28,713 bases of DNA from Prevotella sp. UBA2755 (GTDB taxonomy: Bacteria > Bacteroidota > Bacteroidia > Bacteroidales > Bacteroidaceae), in the NCBI GenBank assembly GCA_002353225.1, contig DEJF01000080.1, positions 1-28,713 of the forward strand, in the 5' to 3' direction. Below, one piece after another: positions 6,945 to 14,833 of the stretch; position 1 is the stretch's first letter, and the number at the start of each line of letters is the position of its first letter. Position numbers and translations under genes: made by a program. The notes beneath the pieces were generated by a model, which ran no database searches, was not told the DNA's origin, and saw only the letters and a program-made list of their open reading frames with translations.

Positions 6945-6952
6945 CGAAGGTA
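6945..6952 (-). promoter_or_regulatory. -7-like box of the DUF4294 gene
   Basis: On the minus strand this reads TACCTTCG, one mismatch from TAnnTTTG. It starts 55.5 bp from the centre of the palindromic operator at 6999-7016, almost exactly the same distance as the TACCTTTG box on the other side. The divergent gene may therefore share control. Confidence 0.45.
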
Positions 6953-6998
6953 CTAATAAGTATGTAAATTACAAAAGAATTTAGGTTTTTTAATCGAT

Positions 6999-7069
6999 AT
7001 ACCAAACGTATGGTAGGTGGAATAACCGAAATGCGGTATTGTGAGCCTCCCCAATTCCCCCTACCTTTG
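6999..7069 (+). promoter_or_regulatory. sulfur-type operator and promoter A (LuxR-metY-patB operon)
   Basis: The palindrome ATACCAAACGTATGGTAG lies at 6999-7016. GGTATTGTG at 7035-7043 contains the ATTGT that sits at the -33 position, and the -7 box TACCTTTG is at 7062-7069. The palindrome centre is 54.5 bp upstream of the -7 box. The same layout occurs at 10083-10153 and 17545-17616. An operator about 65 bp upstream of the transcription start is typical for an activator. Confidence 0.75.
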
Positions 7070-7098
7070 CACCGACAAACTAAATGAGACGAAGCGAT

Positions 7099-7743
7099 AT
7101 GACGAATTTTATACTTGCAGACAATCAGGAACTGACGGCTTTCGCACTGAAGACACTCATCCGGGAGCATGAGAGTGCCACCCTCCATCATGCCACTGAC
7201 AAGGAGCAACTGGTGAAACAGTTACAGGCAGAGGAGAGTAGTATTGTCATTCTCGACTACACCTTATTTAATATAGAGGATGAAGACCAGTTGCTGATCA
7301 TCATCGAACGGTTCCCACAAGCACAGTGGCTGATGGTGAGTGACGACCTGACAGCGCCACTGATGCGTAAGTTGGTATATACTGTCCGTAATGTGGGTAT
7401 CGTATTCAAGGACTCACCGTTTAAGTTGTTCCGCCATGCCATTGAGTATGCCATCCGTGGTGAGCGTTATCTATGCCAGCGTGCCGCTGAGGTACTCATC
7501 TGTCAACAGGCAGAGGAAGAGCAACACGCAAAAGTGCTGACCCATACAGAGATAGAGATCCTACGTGGAGTAGCACAAGGGAAAACGACCAAGGAGATAG
7601 CCTACGAGCGTTTCTCCAGTGTCCATACGGTGAATACCCATAAAAAGAATATATTCAGGAAACTGCAGGTGAATACCGCCCACGAGGCTGTGAAATATGC
7701 TTTCCGTGCCGGACTGGTAGACCCCTCAGAGTTTTATATTTAA
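7099..7743 (+). CDS. LuxR/NarL-type response regulator, candidate regulator of the sulfur operons
   Basis: This 214-residue protein starts MTNFILADNQELTA. It has a receiver-like domain with Asp8 in the acidic pocket, a likely phosphoacceptor Asp53 (IVILDYTL), Ser81 and Lys104 (FKDSP). Residues about 147-205 form a LuxR-type helix-turn-helix (LTHTEIEILRGVAQGKTTKEIA...TVNTHKKNIFRKL). The linker holds two cysteines (Cys126 and Cys135). An upstream ATG at 7084 is in frame, but family members start directly at the first receiver strand. There is no neighbouring histidine kinase. It is the first gene after operator A and is followed by two sulfur amino-acid enzymes. NarL-type proteins bind palindromes with TACC half-sites, as seen here, so autoregulation and control of the two other operators are plausible. 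Confidence 0.85.
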   Translation: MTNFILADNQELTAFALKTLIREHESATLHHATDKEQLVKQLQAEESSIVILDYTLFNIEDEDQLLIIIERFPQAQWLMVSDDLTAPLMRKLVYTVRNVGIVFKDSPFKLFRHAIEYAIRGERYLCQRAAEVLICQQAEEEQHAKVLTHTEIEILRGVAQGKTTKEIAYERFSSVHTVNTHKKNIFRKLQVNTAHEAVKYAFRAGLVDPSEFYI

Positions 7744-7749
7744 GTGATT

Positions 7750-8931
7750 ATGAAGAAACAGACCATTGCTATTGATACCCCTTATGTACGACCTGATGCC
7801 TATGGCTCATTGTCCGTACCCATATACCATAATGTCGCCTTCGAGTTTGAGGATGCCCAGCAGATGGCAGATGCTTTCTGCAACCGTATCAAGGCTCCCG
7901 ACTATGCCCGTGTGGAGAATCCTACTGTTACGAACTTGGAACAGCGTGTACGTTCTTTGACGGGTGCTGCCCATGTGACTGCCTTCAACTCAGGTATGGC
8001 GGCTATCAGTAACACCCTCCTTGCCGTCGCAGCACAGGGGAAGAACATCGTGACCTCTCATCATCTTTTTGGTAACACACTTGCCTTAGTATCCAATACC
8101 CTCTTGCGTTTTGGTGTGAAACCCCGTTTGCGTGACCTGACTAATCTGCAAGCAGTGGAGGATGCTATTGATGAGCATACTTGTTGCGTGTTCCTGGAGA
8201 TTGTCACTAACCCGCAGTTGGAGGTTGCTGATCTCCACGCTATTGCAGAGATTGCCCATCAGAAAGGTGTTCCTGTGATTGCCGACTCGACAGTGATTCC
8301 CTTTACGGAGACCCATTTGAAAGAGGTTGGCGTGGATGTGGAAGTGGTATCCAGTACGAAATACCTCTCTGGGGGTGGCACGTCACTGGGTGGACTGGTC
8401 ATCGATTATGGTACTTTTCCACTGATTAACCAGCGCATCAAGTATGAGTTATTGTTTAACCTCGGCGCTTATATGACCCCACAGGCTGCCTACTTACAGA
8501 CATTAGGACTGGAGACACTGGATGTGCGTTATCAGCGACAGGCTACCAATGCCCTGCAACTGGCTAAGAGTTTGCAGGAACTGGGTATGATTCAGCATGT
8601 CAACTACATCGGACTGGAGGACAATCCGTACCATGACCTTGCCCAGCGACAGTTCGGGAAGACGGCTGGTGCTATGCTGACATTCGACTTGGCAAGCAAG
8701 GAGGCGTGTTTCCGCTTCCTCAACCGTCTGCGACTCATCCATCGAGCCACCAATCTCTTCGATAACCGTACGTTGGCGATTCATCCGGCAAGCACTATCT
8801 TCGGACTCTTCCCACCCCAACAGTTGGAGAAGATGGATGTGCGGCAGACCACCATCCGCCTGTCCGTAGGACTGGAGGCTGTAGAGGATTTGTTTAAGGA
8901 CATTCAACAAGCATTAGGAGATGACTTATAG
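7750..8931 (+). CDS. Cys/Met metabolism PLP-dependent enzyme, MetY/MetB-like
   Basis: This 393-residue enzyme belongs to the gamma-family that includes O-acetylhomoserine sulfhydrylase (MetY), cystathionine gamma-synthase (MetB) and methionine gamma-lyase. The PLP lysine is in SSTKYLSGGGTSLGG, AFNSGMAAISNTLLA holds the cofactor phosphate region, and the substrate-side stretch is DYARVENPTVTNLEQRV. The GTSLGGLVID segment resembles MetY, but the length is closer to MetB/MetZ, so the exact reaction is unresolved. ATG at 7750 is preferred; a GTG at 7744 is in frame. It starts six bases after the regulator gene ends and overlaps the PatB gene by 11 bases. In this setting it probably makes homocysteine or cystathionine. 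Confidence 0.85.
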   Translation: MKKQTIAIDTPYVRPDAYGSLSVPIYHNVAFEFEDAQQMADAFCNRIKAPDYARVENPTVTNLEQRVRSLTGAAHVTAFNSGMAAISNTLLAVAAQGKNIVTSHHLFGNTLALVSNTLLRFGVKPRLRDLTNLQAVEDAIDEHTCCVFLEIVTNPQLEVADLHAIAEIAHQKGVPVIADSTVIPFTETHLKEVGVDVEVVSSTKYLSGGGTSLGGLVIDYGTFPLINQRIKYELLFNLGAYMTPQAAYLQTLGLETLDVRYQRQATNALQLAKSLQELGMIQHVNYIGLEDNPYHDLAQRQFGKTAGAMLTFDLASKEACFRFLNRLRLIHRATNLFDNRTLAIHPASTIFGLFPPQQLEKMDVRQTTIRLSVGLEAVEDLFKDIQQALGDDL

Positions 8932-10096
8932 TTTTGACAAGATCATAGACCGTCGTGGCAGTGGTGACCTGAAGCATGAGGTACTGCAAGAGCGATATGG
9001 ACGTGACGACCTGTTGCCGTTATGGGTCGCTGATATGGATTTCGAGACACCACCCTTTATCACAGAGGCATTACGTCATCGCCTCGACCACTCCTTGTTT
9101 GGCTATACGGTAGTACCTGACGAGTTATGGACTACCATTATCCAATGGATTCATGACCATCACGGGTGGGACATACGTCGTGAGTGGCTGACCTATATTC
9201 CTGGTATTGTGAAAGGAATTGGGATGGCTATTAACGTGTTCTCGCAAGAGGGTGACAAGGTGATAATCCAACCTCCCGTCTATCATCCCTTCCGACTGAC
9301 TCCACAGGGCAACGGACGGAAAGTGGTCTATAACCCGTTAAAGCGATTGTCTGATGGGAATTACGAGATGGACTTTGAGCAGTTAGAACAGATAACGGAT
9401 GAGCATTGTAAGATACTAATACTGAGCAATCCCCATAACCCTGCAGGTATCTGCTGGAGAGAGGAGACACTTCGGCAGTTAGCACATTTCTGTTATCAAC
9501 ATCATATCCTCGTCTTATCGGATGAGATACATAGTGATATGGCTCTCTTCGGCAACCGCCACGTCCCATTCGCTACAGTCAGTGAGGAGGCGGCACAGTG
9601 CAGTATCACCTTCGGTGCCCCGTCTAAAACCTTTAATATCGCAGGAATCGTCAGCAGTTACGCCATTGTCCCTAATGATAGCCTACGTCGGCGCTTCTAT
9701 ACATGGTTGGAGGCGAATGAGTTGAACGATCCTCCCCTGTTCTCCACCATCGCCACCATCGCCGCCTATCAGCAAGGTGAGGAATGGCGCAAGGAGATGC
9801 TCCACTATGTGGAAGGGAATATCCGTTTCGTAGAGGAGTATTGCAAAGCGCATTTGCCAAAGATAAAACCACTTCGCCCACAAGCGTCTTTCTTAGTATG
9901 GCTTGACTGTCGTGCGTTGGATTTAAGCCATGAACAACTCATCGACTTGTTCGTCAACAAAGCACATCTCGCCCTTAATGATGGAGAGATGTTCGGACCT
10001 GGCGGTGAGGGCTTTATGCGCATGAACGTCGGAACGCCCAGAAGTGTCCTTTTGCAGGCTTTGCAGCAGTTAGAGACAGCATATACCAAACGTTAG
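8921..10096 (+). CDS. patB: PatB/MalY-family C-S lyase
   Basis: This 391-residue aminotransferase-fold enzyme has the PatB/MalY pattern: WVADMDFETPPFITEAL at the start, NPHNPAG, LSDEIHSDM and the PLP lysine in GAPSKTFNIAG. The family cleaves C-S bonds, taking cystathionine to homocysteine or cysteine/cystine to sulfide and pyruvate. In Bacteroidales such enzymes can also act on other thioether amino acids. Its start overlaps the previous gene, so the two are probably co-translated. The 3' end contains operator B: the stop codon TAG (10094-10096) lies inside the 18-bp palindrome that controls cysK, so coding and regulatory constraints overlap here. Confidence 0.9.
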   Translation: MTYSFDKIIDRRGSGDLKHEVLQERYGRDDLLPLWVADMDFETPPFITEALRHRLDHSLFGYTVVPDELWTTIIQWIHDHHGWDIRREWLTYIPGIVKGIGMAINVFSQEGDKVIIQPPVYHPFRLTPQGNGRKVVYNPLKRLSDGNYEMDFEQLEQITDEHCKILILSNPHNPAGICWREETLRQLAHFCYQHHILVLSDEIHSDMALFGNRHVPFATVSEEAAQCSITFGAPSKTFNIAGIVSSYAIVPNDSLRRRFYTWLEANELNDPPLFSTIATIAAYQQGEEWRKEMLHYVEGNIRFVEEYCKAHLPKIKPLRPQASFLVWLDCRALDLSHEQLIDLFVNKAHLALNDGEMFGPGGEGFMRMNVGTPRSVLLQALQQLETAYTKR

Positions 10097-10153
10097 GTAT
10101 ATGAAATGCCACAAGAGTGCGATTGTACGGTATGCTAAAAGCCACTACCTTTG
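10083..10153 (+). promoter_or_regulatory. sulfur-type operator and promoter B (cysK-encapsulin operon)
   Basis: ATACCAAACGTTAGGTAT at 10083-10100 is the best palindrome of the three operators. ATTGT follows at 10122-10126 and the -7 box TACCTTTG at 10146-10153. The centre-to-box distance is 54.5 bp, identical to operator A. The palindrome includes the patB stop codon. Transcription should start near 10158 and cysK starts at 10186. Confidence 0.75.
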
Positions 10154-10185
10154 CAGACAGATAATTACACAAAAACATCAAGAAT

Positions 10186-11121
10186 ATGGCAAACATCGCC
10201 CACAACTTAATTGACTTGCTCGGTAACACTCCGTTACTGGAACTAAGTCGTACAGAGAAGAAAGAACGGTTGAAAGCCCGTATCATCGTGAAATTAGAGT
10301 TGTTTAACCCTGCACGAAGCGTGAAGGATCGTGTGGGTTTCGCCATGCTCGATGACGCGGAGCGTCGTGGTCTGATCAATAAAGACACCACGATTATTGA
10401 ACCCACCAGTGGCAATACGGGTATTGGGCTTGCTTTGGTAAGTGCCATACGTGGCTATCGCCTGATACTCACCATGCCAGAGGCGATGTCGCTGGAACGT
10501 CGCAAACTGCTCAAGGCACTGGGTGCAGAACTGGTACTGACTCCTGCCTATGAGGGAATGGCTGGTGCTATCCGTAAGGCACAGGAGTTAGCCCAAGAGA
10601 TTGGTAACGCCTATATCCCCCAACAGTTTGAGAACAAAGCAAACGCAGAAATCCATCGCAAGACGACAGCAGAGGAAATATGGCGTGACACCGACGGGAA
10701 GGTAGACATTTTAGTAGCAGGCATTGGTACTGGTGGCACCATCACTGGTGTCGGAGAGGTATTGAAGAAGTATAACCCCCATATTCAAGTAATTGCCGTG
10801 GAGCCCGACAGTTCTCCTGTATTGAGTGGAGGGAAGCCAGGTCCTCACAAACTGCAAGGTATTGGTGCAGGCTTCGTCCCCAAGGTACTGAACACAACCG
10901 TCTACGACGAGATTATCCGTATCAAGGATGAGGAGGCATACGATCGTGGACGACAACTTGCACGTACGGATGGCGTTCTGACTGGCGTGTCATCGGCTGC
11001 CGCCGTCGCTGCTGCTATCCGGGTTGCGAAGCGTCCAGAGAACGAGAAAAAGAATATTGTGGTCATTTTACCAGATACCGGTGAGAGGTATCTGAGTACA
11101 CCTATTTATAATTTCGAATAA
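10186..11121 (+). CDS. cysK: cysteine synthase A (O-acetylserine sulfhydrylase)
   Basis: This 311-residue fold-type II PLP enzyme makes cysteine from O-acetylserine and a sulfur donor. The PLP lysine is in NPARSVKDRVGFAM, the substrate loop is EPTSGNTGIGLA, the phosphate-binding loop is GIGTGGTITGVG, and the late motif is LPDTGERYLSTPIY. Its length is typical. It is the first gene of the operon driven by promoter B, with the DsrE-like gene two bases after its stop codon. Because a ThiS-like carrier, an E1-like enzyme and a JAMM peptidase follow in the same operon, the sulfur donor might be a protein thiocarboxylate (as for CysM in mycobacteria) instead of, or besides, sulfide. CysK and CysM cannot be separated with certainty by eye. 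Confidence 0.95.
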   Translation: MANIAHNLIDLLGNTPLLELSRTEKKERLKARIIVKLELFNPARSVKDRVGFAMLDDAERRGLINKDTTIIEPTSGNTGIGLALVSAIRGYRLILTMPEAMSLERRKLLKALGAELVLTPAYEGMAGAIRKAQELAQEIGNAYIPQQFENKANAEIHRKTTAEEIWRDTDGKVDILVAGIGTGGTITGVGEVLKKYNPHIQVIAVEPDSSPVLSGGKPGPHKLQGIGAGFVPKVLNTTVYDEIIRIKDEEAYDRGRQLARTDGVLTGVSSAAAVAAAIRVAKRPENEKKNIVVILPDTGERYLSTPIYNFE

Positions 11122-11123
11122 CG

Positions 11124-11603
11124 ATGAGCGATACTAAGAAACTAAGCCTCATCGCCTTCAGCGGTGATTTCGACAAGTTGACAGCAGTCTTCACCCTTGC
11201 TACGGGTGCCGCTGCTGTTGGATACGAGGTTAACATCTTCTTTACTTTCTGGGGGCTGGATGCCATCAAGAAGAAACAGGGACGTGCATTCCTTGGCGCT
11301 AACTGGTTGACAAAGATTTTCGGTTTCATGATGGGAGGATTGAAGTCGACCCCCACGAGCCGCTTCAACTTCTGTGGTGCTGGTCCTAAGATATTCCGAT
11401 ATCTGATGCGTAAGAATAATGTGGCAACCTTAGAAGAATTGGTTGAGGCGGCAAAAGTATTGGGTGTCAATTTATATGCTTGCGAGATGGCAATGCATGT
11501 GCTGGGATTGAAGAAAGAAGACTTCATCCCTGAAGTCAAGGACGTGCTGGGGGTAGCAACCTTCCTGCAACTCTCAGAGGGAGGACGGACAATGTTTATT
11601 TAA
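11124..11603 (+). CDS. DsrE/DsrF-like sulfur-transfer protein
   Basis: This is a 159-residue DsrE-like protein. The N-terminal strand KLSLIAFSGDFDKLTAVFTLATGAAAVGYEVNIFFTFWG and the conserved Cys in NLYACEMAMHVLGL identify the family. A second Cys is in RFNFCGAGPKIFRYL. DsrE-type proteins carry sulfur as persulfide or thiosulfonate and often work with a TusA partner, which is the next gene here. It contains a hydrophobic stretch (TKIFGFMMGGLK) seen in the membrane-associated DsrE2-type group. It is tightly spaced after cysK (two-base gap), so it belongs to the same operon. Confidence 0.85.
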   Translation: MSDTKKLSLIAFSGDFDKLTAVFTLATGAAAVGYEVNIFFTFWGLDAIKKKQGRAFLGANWLTKIFGFMMGGLKSTPTSRFNFCGAGPKIFRYLMRKNNVATLEELVEAAKVLGVNLYACEMAMHVLGLKKEDFIPEVKDVLGVATFLQLSEGGRTMFI

Positions 11604-11613
11604 AATTGAAGAT

Positions 11614-11838
11614 ATGGCAACAAAGACATTAGACATCACGAAGGAACATTGCCCGATGACCTTCGTCAAGACCAAGATCGAACTGGCTAAGTTACAGGCA
11701 GGCGACATTCTGGAGGTTCTGCTCTCAGAAGGAGAGCCACTGGACAATGTGCCCCGCAATGCGGTAGATCAAGGCTATGAGGTGCTCTCTGTAGAGCATG
11801 TAGAGGGAACAACACATAAAGTAATTATCAAGAAATAA
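11614..11838 (+). CDS. TusA-like sulfurtransferase
   Basis: This is a 74-residue single-domain TusA-family protein. The persulfide-carrying Cys13 is in the motif EHCPMTFVKTKIELAKL, the counterpart of the family's CPxP start of helix 1. The strand DILEVLLSEGEPLDNVPRNAVDQGYEV is typical. TusA accepts sulfur from cysteine desulfurases and hands it to tRNA-thiolation, molybdenum-cofactor or other sulfur pathways. Here it follows a DsrE-like protein and precedes the encapsulin-desulfurase pair, so relaying sulfur between that desulfurase and the ThiF/ThiS-like pair is the natural inference. The second Pro of CPxP is replaced by Thr. Confidence 0.88.
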   Translation: MATKTLDITKEHCPMTFVKTKIELAKLQAGDILEVLLSEGEPLDNVPRNAVDQGYEVLSVEHVEGTTHKVIIKK

Positions 11839-11851
11839 AAAAGACTAAACT

Positions 11852-13291
11852 ATGGCAGATTCAAATCTTCAGCGCAGTGTGACCACTGCCACCGCCAGAA
11901 AACTGGCGACCACCACTAAGACTGCCCCTCAGATGGGTAGTATCACTCCAAGACTTCTCCTGAAACTCCTTCCATGGGTTCAGGTCAGTGGCGGTACTTA
12001 CCGCGTCAACCGCACCAAGGTAGAACTCAAGAAGACGGAGCGTCTGAATATTGAGTATCTGAATGGGGTTCCCTCGTTTACCGCAAAGAGTCTGAAACAA
12101 ATTCCTTTGTTCTCTGCTTTCGATGATGAGATTGTGACTCGTCTGGCAAGTTCCTTCGAGACTGTCGAGGTATCACTGGGTAACCTCTTTGTCAAAGAAG
12201 GCAAAGACAAACAGAAGTTCTTCATCGTTGCAAGTGGGCAGGCGGAGGTCATCAACAAAGGTCCTCATGGAGAGGAGTTGCGTATCGCCCTGCTGGGTGA
12301 CGGTGAGTTTTTCGGTGAGGCAGACCTTCTGAATGACGCAGCCTCCACAGTCAGCGTACGTGCTGTCACACCCTCCGTGTTCCTCTCCCTGAAACTCTCC
12401 GAATTAGAGAAATTCATCAAGGAGGTTCCAGACTTCCGTCAGACTTTCCAGAAGGCTGTCGACAAGCAGTTACGTCTGAAAGCAACTGTCAATGATCATG
12501 GTGAGAAACATATCGACCTTGTCAGTGGTCACGAGGAGGATAATATCATCCCAGAGACCTATATCGACTACGAGGAAAATCCGACGGAATACAGTCTCAA
12601 CACCTTACAGACTGTAGTACGTGTCCACACTCGTGTGAGCGATCTCTATAATAATCCTTACAACCAACTCGAAGAACAACTGCGCCTCTCTATAGAGAGT
12701 ATCAAAGAGCGTCAGGAATGGGAACTCATCAACAACAACCAGTTCGGACTGCTTGCCTCCGTCAGTCCTGCCCATCGTATCACGACCCGCTATGGAGCAC
12801 CGACACCTGATGACCTCGACGAATTGCTGTCATTGGTATGGAAGGAGCCTGCTTTCTTCGTAGCCCATCCTCGTGCGATTGCCGCCTTTGAGCGTGAGTG
12901 TACATGGCGTGGAGTACCACCAGTAACTACTGATCTCTTCGGAACGAAAGTCATTCTTTGGCGTGGGGTTCCCTTGATACCTTCTGACAAGGTGGAGGTA
13001 GAAGGACAGTTCCTGACAGGTCGTGGTGTGGGAACAACGAAGATCATCCTCGTCCGTACTGGTGAGAAGAACCAAGGTGTGGTTGGTCTGCACCAGAGTG
13101 GTATCCCTGGTGAGATTGCCCCGTCGCTCAGTGCCCGTCTGATGGGTCTCGACAAGTTTGGTGTCGCCTCCTATTTGTTGACCAAGTACTTCAGTCTTGC
13201 GGCATTGACAGACGATGCCATTGCTGTCCTTGAGAATGTAGAGGTAGGCTATTACCACGACTACCAGCATCGTAATAAAGTAGAGAAATAG
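11852..13291 (+). CDS. family 2B encapsulin nanocompartment shell protein
   Basis: This 479-residue protein combines an HK97-fold encapsulin with a cyclic-nucleotide-binding-like domain. Residues 1-80 form the N-terminal arm (PRLLLKLLPWVQVSGGTYRVNR). Residues about 81-205 match the CNMP-binding fold (LKQIPLFSAFDDEIV...FFIVASGQAEVI...GDGEFFGEADLL). The remainder is the shell domain (EYSLNTLQTVVRVHTRVSDLYNNPYNQLEEQL...GLHQSGIPGEIAPS). In the phosphate-binding cassette the usual PRAATV segment is NDAASTVSV here, lacking the Arg that holds the cyclic phosphate, so true cNMP binding is doubtful. Family 2 encapsulins form shells that enclose desulfurases or other enzymes. The desulfurase gene starts nine bases after its stop codon. 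Expected location is cytoplasmic, as a closed protein shell. Confidence 0.92.
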   Translation: MADSNLQRSVTTATARKLATTTKTAPQMGSITPRLLLKLLPWVQVSGGTYRVNRTKVELKKTERLNIEYLNGVPSFTAKSLKQIPLFSAFDDEIVTRLASSFETVEVSLGNLFVKEGKDKQKFFIVASGQAEVINKGPHGEELRIALLGDGEFFGEADLLNDAASTVSVRAVTPSVFLSLKLSELEKFIKEVPDFRQTFQKAVDKQLRLKATVNDHGEKHIDLVSGHEEDNIIPETYIDYEENPTEYSLNTLQTVVRVHTRVSDLYNNPYNQLEEQLRLSIESIKERQEWELINNNQFGLLASVSPAHRITTRYGAPTPDDLDELLSLVWKEPAFFVAHPRAIAAFERECTWRGVPPVTTDLFGTKVILWRGVPLIPSDKVEVEGQFLTGRGVGTTKIILVRTGEKNQGVVGLHQSGIPGEIAPSLSARLMGLDKFGVASYLLTKYFSLAALTDDAIAVLENVEVGYYHDYQHRNKVEK

Positions 13292-13299
13292 ATAAAAGA

Positions 13300-14811
13300 A
13301 TGATAGAGACATTTAATAATCCCTATTCCGCACAAGACACCCTGGTCTTAGAAACCCTACGGCGTGTGGCTCAGGATTTCTGCCCAGACGAGGTACGTGC
13401 TGAACGTCAGGCTATCTTGCCTGACGAGCAGTTGAACCTCAATGCGCTGGAACTGCCCTTCGGGGTGGAGCGTCCTGCTGAGGGAGGTGCGACAACATCG
13501 CATCCCACCCATGAGGCGTTGCCCGACGACAGTGGGTTCGGCATCGGAATCCCTGAGACCCAGAAGTTGCGCCAATTGCACTATGAGGAAGCCGACACGC
13601 TGGACTCCGACCAGATCAAGAAAGACTTCCCCATTCTGCGGCAGAAGGTGAACGGGCATGATCTTGTATGGCTTGACAATGGTGCCACGACACAGAAGCC
13701 CAACGTGGTAATTGATAAGATCTCGGATTATTACCGTAACTATAATTCGAATATCCACCGTGGTGCCCACACACTGGCGGCACGTGCCACAGATGCCTAC
13801 GAAGAGGCACGCCAGAAGATAGCCAACTTCATCAATGCACCATCTTCCGATAATATCGTCTTCGTGCGTGGTACCACAGAGGGCATCAACTTTGTGGCAC
13901 AGACTTTCGGCAGACAATATCTTGGCGCTGGTGACAACGTCATTGTCTCAGAACTAGACCACCATGCCAACATCGTACCTTGGCAGCGTATCGCTCAAGA
14001 GCGGGGCGCAGACTTGTTTGCTATCCCTACCGACAAAAACGGAGACCTCATCCTCTCGGAACTGGAGCGTCTCATCACACCCCGTACACGAGTGGTCTCA
14101 GTCGGACATGTCAATAACACATTCGGAACAATCAATGATGTGCAGCGTATCATCGATATCGCTCACTCCCACCAGGTGCCTGTCCTCATTGATGGTGCCC
14201 AATCGATTGCCCATACACCTGTCGACGTACAGGCTCTGGGAGCCGATTTCTTCGTATTCTCAGGACATAAGATTTACGGTCCCAATGGTATCGGCGCCGT
14301 CTATATCAGTCAGGAGTGGCTCAACAAACTACAGCCCTGGCAAGGCGGTGGTAACATGATCAAGGACGTGACGATAGAGCATACAGAATACAATCAGGCA
14401 CCGGCACGTTATGAGGCTGGTACGCCTAATGTGGTTGATGCCATCGGACTGGGTGCCGCCCTCGACTACGTGAGCCGTATCGGCATACGCAATATCGAGC
14501 ATCATGAGCATCAACTCACGGAGTATGCCCGTGAGCAACTGGCGCAGGTACCGGGGTTACACCTTATCGGCAATCCCAAGCATCGTGTCTCTGTCGTCAG
14601 TTTCTACCTTGACAATATTCCTGTTCCTGAGGTAGGGACATTGCTTGACAAAGAGGGTATCGCCGTCCGTGCGGGTCACCACTGTGCCCAACCTGCCCTT
14701 CGTGCCTTGGGACATGAGATGTCTGTACGACCCACCTTCGCCCTCTATAACACCCGTGAAGATGTCGATAAACTCGTTATCGCCCTACGGAAAATAGTAA
14801 ACAGCAAGTAA
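13300..14811 (+). CDS. SufS-like cysteine desulfurase with encapsulin-cargo N-terminal extension
   Basis: This 503-residue protein has a catalytic part from about residue 103 that is a group II cysteine desulfurase: DFPILRQKVNGHDLVWLDNGATTQKP, the PLP Lys324 in FSGHKIYGPNG, and the catalytic Cys462 in RAGHHCAQPALRALG. It takes sulfur from cysteine as a persulfide, leaving alanine. SufS proteins normally start at this core. The first 100 residues are extra: a short helical part (about 10-40) and a low-complexity Pro/Gly/Thr/Asp-rich linker with motifs such as LPFGVERPAEGG and LPDDSGFGIGIPE. Family 2 encapsulin cargo desulfurases carry just such an N-terminal targeting region. Placement next to the shell gene makes encapsulation very likely. 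Such compartments have been reported to store elemental sulfur. Confidence 0.92.
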   Translation: MIETFNNPYSAQDTLVLETLRRVAQDFCPDEVRAERQAILPDEQLNLNALELPFGVERPAEGGATTSHPTHEALPDDSGFGIGIPETQKLRQLHYEEADTLDSDQIKKDFPILRQKVNGHDLVWLDNGATTQKPNVVIDKISDYYRNYNSNIHRGAHTLAARATDAYEEARQKIANFINAPSSDNIVFVRGTTEGINFVAQTFGRQYLGAGDNVIVSELDHHANIVPWQRIAQERGADLFAIPTDKNGDLILSELERLITPRTRVVSVGHVNNTFGTINDVQRIIDIAHSHQVPVLIDGAQSIAHTPVDVQALGADFFVFSGHKIYGPNGIGAVYISQEWLNKLQPWQGGGNMIKDVTIEHTEYNQAPARYEAGTPNVVDAIGLGAALDYVSRIGIRNIEHHEHQLTEYAREQLAQVPGLHLIGNPKHRVSVVSFYLDNIPVPEVGTLLDKEGIAVRAGHHCAQPALRALGHEMSVRPTFALYNTREDVDKLVIALRKIVNSK

Positions 14812-14833
14812 AAATTAAGGTATCAGAGTAAAA

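Noticed and set aside
6937..7209. N-terminal extension of the DUF4294 reading frame by 91 codons
   Set aside because: The extra residues show no protein character and would run through operator A and both promoters. The signal peptide at 6936 marks the start.
11075..11091. ATACC...GGTAT inverted pair inside the cysK coding region, similar to the sulfur operators
   Set aside because: Spacing is 17 instead of 18 bp, the bases encode the conserved LPDTGERYLS stretch of CysK, and no TAnnTTTG box lies at the expected distance.
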